From the NCBI GenBank assembly GCA_040753915.1, contig JBFMDN010000049.1, positions 1 through 43,123 on the forward strand: a DNA stretch of 43,123 nt, in the 5' to 3' direction. The DNA is from JBFMDN01 sp040753915. GTDB taxonomy: Bacteria > Desulfobacterota > Desulfomonilia > Desulfomonilales > Desulfomonilaceae. Numbering within the stretch: the first letter of the stretch is position 1; each line of letters opens with the position of its first letter. Shown here one piece after another: positions 40,052 to 43,123 of the stretch. A model generated the notes under the pieces. That model did not search any database. It had not been told where the DNA came from and worked only from the letters and a program-made list of their open reading frames with translations. The position numbers and the translations under genes were made by a program.

Positions 40052-42370
40052 ATGGAAAAAACTTTGGTTGTTGTCGAATCTCCCGCAAAGGCAAAAACCA
40101 TAAAGAAATATCTTGGGCCGGATTACGACGTGAAAGCCTCTGTCGGGCACGTGAAGGATTTGCCCATGAAAGCCGAGAGGTCTGGAAATTTCTCGGACCG
40201 GGCGAAAGGATACAAGGATTCGGTGCTTGGGGTGGATGTAGAGAAGGGGTTTCGACCCCATTATGAGGTGATTCCCGGCAAAGAGAAGGTCATCAAGGCT
40301 CTTCGAGACTCAGCCAAGAAGGCGGAACGGGTGCTGCTGGCTACGGACCCCGACCGGGAAGGTGAAGCCATCGCATGGCACCTCAGTGAGGAGCTCGATA
40401 AGCCCAAGGATAGGGTCTATCGGGTCTTGTTCAACGAGCTGACCGAGAAGACTATCAAAGAGGCCATAGCTTCTCCTTGCCGCCTGGATGAAAATAAGTA
40501 CAACGCCCAGCAGGCTCGGCGCATTCTGGATCGAATCGTCGGGTATCAATTGAGTCCTCTCCTCTGGGACAAAGTGAGGTACGGCCTGAGCGCTGGCCGC
40601 GTCCAGTCCGTCGCTCTCAGAATGATCGTGGACCGGCAGAACGCGATCGACACATACGTGCCTCAGGAGTACTGGACTGTCACCGCTACTCTGAATGCGG
40701 GGGTACCGCCTCTGTTCGATGCCAAGTTGGTTGAAGTAGACGGCCGGAAAGCCGAAATCCGCGACATGGCAACTGCTGCGGAGCTCTCCAGAATTGCTCA
40801 GGGGCATCCATTTGAAGTGCAGGACGTGAAGCGCCGGGAGCGAGCGAGAAAGCCGCCCCCTCCTTTCATCACGTCCACGTTGCAGCAGGAAGCTTCCAGG
40901 AAGCTTCGGATGCCTAGCAGCCGCACCATGCGTGTAGCTCAGCAGTTGTACGAGGGAATCGAGCTGGGCGATCAGGGCTCGGTGGGCCTCATCACGTATA
41001 TGAGGACCGATTCGCCCCGGGTGGCTCAGGAGGCTCAGCTCGCAGCTCTTTCATACATCGAGAAAACATACGGACCGGCATTTGTGCCTCAGAAGCCCAA
41101 CGTCTATCGAGGCCGAAAGTCGGCCCAGGAGGCCCACGAAGCCATCCGGCCCACATCCCTCGATTATACGCCGGAAAGGGTGAAGCGTTTTCTGGATAAG
41201 AACCAGTTGGCCGTGTACACGCTCATCTGGAACAGATTCCTCGCCAGCCAAGCGGCACCGGCGATATTCGATCTCACCACTGCAAGCATTCGTTCGGGGC
41301 CGCTGACCTTTCGCGTGACCGGATCGGTCATGAAGTTTGAGGGCTTTTTGAAGATCTATGGTCCATCGAGAGAGGACGACACAGAGGCTAGGAACGGGGA
41401 AAAGGACGATGCCGGACGAGAGCTACCACCGTTGAAAAGCAAAGATGTGCTCACGCTCGAGAAGCTGACCCCCAGACAGCACTTCACGCAGCCACCACCC
41501 GCGTTTAATGAAGCCTCTCTGATAAAGGAGCTGGAAGAGCAGGGAATCGGCAGACCTTCCACCTATGCGGAGACTGTTACCACCATTCAGAAGCGGAAAT
41601 ACGTCGAGCTGCAGGACGGCAAGTTCAAGCCCACTCTTCTCGGTCGCATCATCGCCTCACTCCTCATCGACAGTTTTCCGCAGTTGCTCAATACACGCTT
41701 CACTGCCGAGATGGAGTCTTCCCTCGACCTGATCGAAGAGGGACAGGCTTCCTGGACAGAGACCCTGGAAAGCTTTTATCAGCCCTTTCGAGCCTCGCTC
41801 CTTGAGGCCCGGAAGGGCATGAGGAACGTCAAGAGGGATGGCATTGCGACGGGAGTAATCTGCCCTGAGTGCGGAAGGCACCTCGTGCTGAGATCGGGCA
41901 GATACGGGCTATTCCTCGGGTGCTCGGGATTTCCGGAGTGCGGCTATACCCGAAATGTGTCGGAAGAACAGGCAGAAGCCAAGGAACCCATTCCAACGGA
42001 CGAAGTTTGCAAGGTGTGCGGCGCATCCATGGTTATCCGCGAAGGAAGGACGGGTCCCTTCTTATCCTGTTCCCGATATCCGGATTGCAAAACAGCGGCA
42101 CCGCTCGGCACGGGAGTGCCCTGTCCGAAGTGCGGGAACGGAGAGCTGGTCCAACGGCGATCCAAGAAAGGGAAGACCTTTTACTCCTGCAATCGTTACC
42201 CCGATTGCGACTATTCCCTGTGGAACAGGCCGGTGAGCATACCCTGTTCGAACCCTGACTGCGATTCACCGCTTTTGGAGGAGCGATTCAGCAAGAAAGA
42301 GGGTGTTATCCTCCAATGCCCGGCTTGCAAGAAAAGAATGCCCCGCCTGGACGATCGAGTGGCGTCGTAG
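40052..42370 (+). CDS. topA: DNA topoisomerase I (type IA)
   Basis: About 772 residues from the ATG at 40052 (GGAGG 11 bases upstream); an open frame reaching back to 39878 has no family match at its N-terminus. It relaxes negative supercoils. TOPRIM domain: VVESPAKAKTIKKYL at the start and LLATDPDREGEAIAWHL near residue 90. Catalytic Tyr lies in GLITYMRTDSPRVA, and QQARRILDRIVGYQLSPLLW is in the core. The C-terminus has four Cys4 zinc modules starting CPECG, CKVCG, CPKCG and CSNPDC. Complete and typical. Confidence 0.97.
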   Translation: MEKTLVVVESPAKAKTIKKYLGPDYDVKASVGHVKDLPMKAERSGNFSDRAKGYKDSVLGVDVEKGFRPHYEVIPGKEKVIKALRDSAKKAERVLLATDPDREGEAIAWHLSEELDKPKDRVYRVLFNELTEKTIKEAIASPCRLDENKYNAQQARRILDRIVGYQLSPLLWDKVRYGLSAGRVQSVALRMIVDRQNAIDTYVPQEYWTVTATLNAGVPPLFDAKLVEVDGRKAEIRDMATAAELSRIAQGHPFEVQDVKRRERARKPPPPFITSTLQQEASRKLRMPSSRTMRVAQQLYEGIELGDQGSVGLITYMRTDSPRVAQEAQLAALSYIEKTYGPAFVPQKPNVYRGRKSAQEAHEAIRPTSLDYTPERVKRFLDKNQLAVYTLIWNRFLASQAAPAIFDLTTASIRSGPLTFRVTGSVMKFEGFLKIYGPSREDDTEARNGEKDDAGRELPPLKSKDVLTLEKLTPRQHFTQPPPAFNEASLIKELEEQGIGRPSTYAETVTTIQKRKYVELQDGKFKPTLLGRIIASLLIDSFPQLLNTRFTAEMESSLDLIEEGQASWTETLESFYQPFRASLLEARKGMRNVKRDGIATGVICPECGRHLVLRSGRYGLFLGCSGFPECGYTRNVSEEQAEAKEPIPTDEVCKVCGASMVIREGRTGPFLSCSRYPDCKTAAPLGTGVPCPKCGNGELVQRRSKKGKTFYSCNRYPDCDYSLWNRPVSIPCSNPDCDSPLLEERFSKKEGVILQCPACKKRMPRLDDRVAS

Positions 42371-42380
42371 GAGCCGGGAA

Positions 42381-42767
42381 TCACCGGGCATCTTTCGGGC
42401 CGGCGGCGACCGGAGCGGCCGGAGGGATTTGCCGGGAATCGATTGTATCAAAGGGATTGGGAGCAGCGGGAGCCGAAGCCGGCTGCACCACGGGAGCAGC
42501 TTGTCGCCGTTGCCACCAGCTCGACAAGTACGATTCAGCGGTATCTATGGGATAGCTCAGCACTTTCCCGAGGATCCAAAAAACGTACATCTGCTCCCTC
42601 GGAGTAGGAGCGGCCTGGGCATACGGGTCCTGAGGAGCAGGCGGTGCGCTGGGAGAATCATTGAAGCTTGGCTTGACAGGAATGAGCTTTCCCTCTTCAG
42701 CTTGGCACAGGGGGCCGGATGCCATCAACAGGACAGCGAGCAAAACCACCAACGAAATCCTGATCAT
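42381..42767 (-). CDS. Small secreted Pro/Ala-rich hypothetical protein
   Basis: 128 residues from the ATG at 42767 with GAGGTGG just upstream (a GTG at 42776 is too close to it). A signal peptide ISLVVLLAVLLMASGPLCQA is followed by a short mature chain. Pro/Ala-rich ends flank a central segment EQMYVFWILGKVLSYPIDTAESYLSSWW that may be an amphipathic or membrane-touching helix. No family is recognised. It is convergent with topA, 10 bases from its stop. The MITE-like element at the right edge lies upstream of it in the same relative orientation as copy 2 before sppA. Confidence 0.68.
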   Translation of the reverse strand: MIRISLVVLLAVLLMASGPLCQAEEGKLIPVKPSFNDSPSAPPAPQDPYAQAAPTPREQMYVFWILGKVLSYPIDTAESYLSSWWQRRQAAPVVQPASAPAAPNPFDTIDSRQIPPAAPVAAGPKDAR

Positions 42768-42873
42768 GAGAACCACCTCAAAGTCGGTTTTCGAGTCCCC
42801 CTATCACATTATTAGAAAAATTCCACATTTTTTTTTAACCAATCGCGAAAACTCATGGGCGTCCCGCGGGTGG

Positions 42874-42912
42874 GACGGGCATCCTCGTTGTGGGATGGGC
42901 ATCCTGCCCGTC
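42874..42912. repeat. Short hairpin repeat GACGGGCA/TGCCCGTC
   Basis: GACGGGCA (42874-42881) and TGCCCGTC (42905-42912) flank TGGGATGGGCATCC, itself a near copy of the preceding TGGGACGGGCATCC. It resembles the hairpin at 19887-19907. Confidence 0.6.
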
Positions 42913-42921
42913 ATCCTTAAC

Positions 42922-43123
42922 AATATAGCCGTTGCCAATAATAATCTCCGTTTCTCCTCCTCCTCACCACTGACGTGCGAGACGAAACTGTCTCAAAACG
43001 CGGCATGCACCAAACATCGTAGCACGATTGGGCGTCGATGCGTGGAAAGGCACCCTCACCCCAACCCTCTCCCAGAGGGAGAGGGAGCGGAAAGAATCCC
43101 CTCTCCCCCGCTTCGGGGGAGAG
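42922..43123. mobile_element. MITE-like element, copy 3 (ACTGTCTC family), cut by window edge
   Basis: The reverse complement aligns with 12522-12716 over its whole length. Landmarks are GCTATATT, GAGGAGGAGAAACGG, GAGACAGT (ACTGTCTC at 42987-42994), CGTGCTACGATG, GGTGAGGGTGCCTTTCCACG and the CTCTCCC hairpins. The GAGACAGT terminus that is degraded in copy 2 is intact here. The element continues beyond the right edge. Confidence 0.8.

Overview
The window looks like chromosomal DNA from a Desulfobacterota (former Deltaproteobacteria) anaerobe, closest in feel to the Desulfomonile/Syntrophobacter group. This is inferred from a periplasmic tetrahaem cytochrome c3, a multihaem cytochrome fused to a b-type membrane cytochrome, an HdrABC/MvhD/MetV redox cluster with a nearby lipoyl carrier protein, a NifA-type sigma-54 activator, and many short palindromic dispersed repeats. 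No tRNA, rRNA or CRISPR array was found. A run of 100 N at 19547-19646 marks an assembly gap inside a repeat block.

Region 1-3170 is a phage-like or integrative-element early module. A partial XRE-type repressor on the minus strand runs off the left edge. It is divergent from a rightward group: an HU-like protein, a small Cys-rich protein, a Sak4-like RecA-fold ATPase, a mini zinc-ribbon protein and a helical protein. Two overlapping sigma-70-type promoters share one perfect inverted-repeat operator at 323-342. At 3170-6055 are a DUF1285 protein, whose C-terminal tail is encoded by a dispersed repeat, and a TPR lytic transglycosylase.

Region 6293-11895 is a nitrogen-assimilation block: NifA/NtrC-type activator, AmtB, PII protein and glutamine synthetase. 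Consensus -24/-12 promoters lie before amtB and before glnK. Region 11896-19200 holds housekeeping genes (sppA, guaB, argC, an AMMECR1 gene, a PP-loop tRNA-thiolation-like gene and a zinc-ribbon/YIP1 membrane protein). It is punctuated by two families of MITE-like inverted-repeat elements. Region 19200-19830 is a block of paired hairpin repeats.

Region 20070-25958 (minus strand) encodes metV, hdrA, an HdrA-like/ferredoxin/MvhD fusion, hdrC and hdrB, followed by a GcvH-like lipoyl protein. It resembles the acetogen MetVF-HdrABC-MvhD locus but has no metF. Next come a zinc alcohol dehydrogenase and a secreted protein built of three copies of a domain I do not recognise.

Region 29376-42776 holds MTA phosphorylase plus adenine deaminase (purine salvage from methylthioadenosine), a small Cys-rich protein, dnaJ, an orphan hydrogenase maturation protease, cytochrome c3, a heptahaem/cytochrome b fusion, a LysM exported protein, dprA, topA and a small secreted protein. 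The right edge cuts through a further copy of the repeat family found near 12.5 kb.
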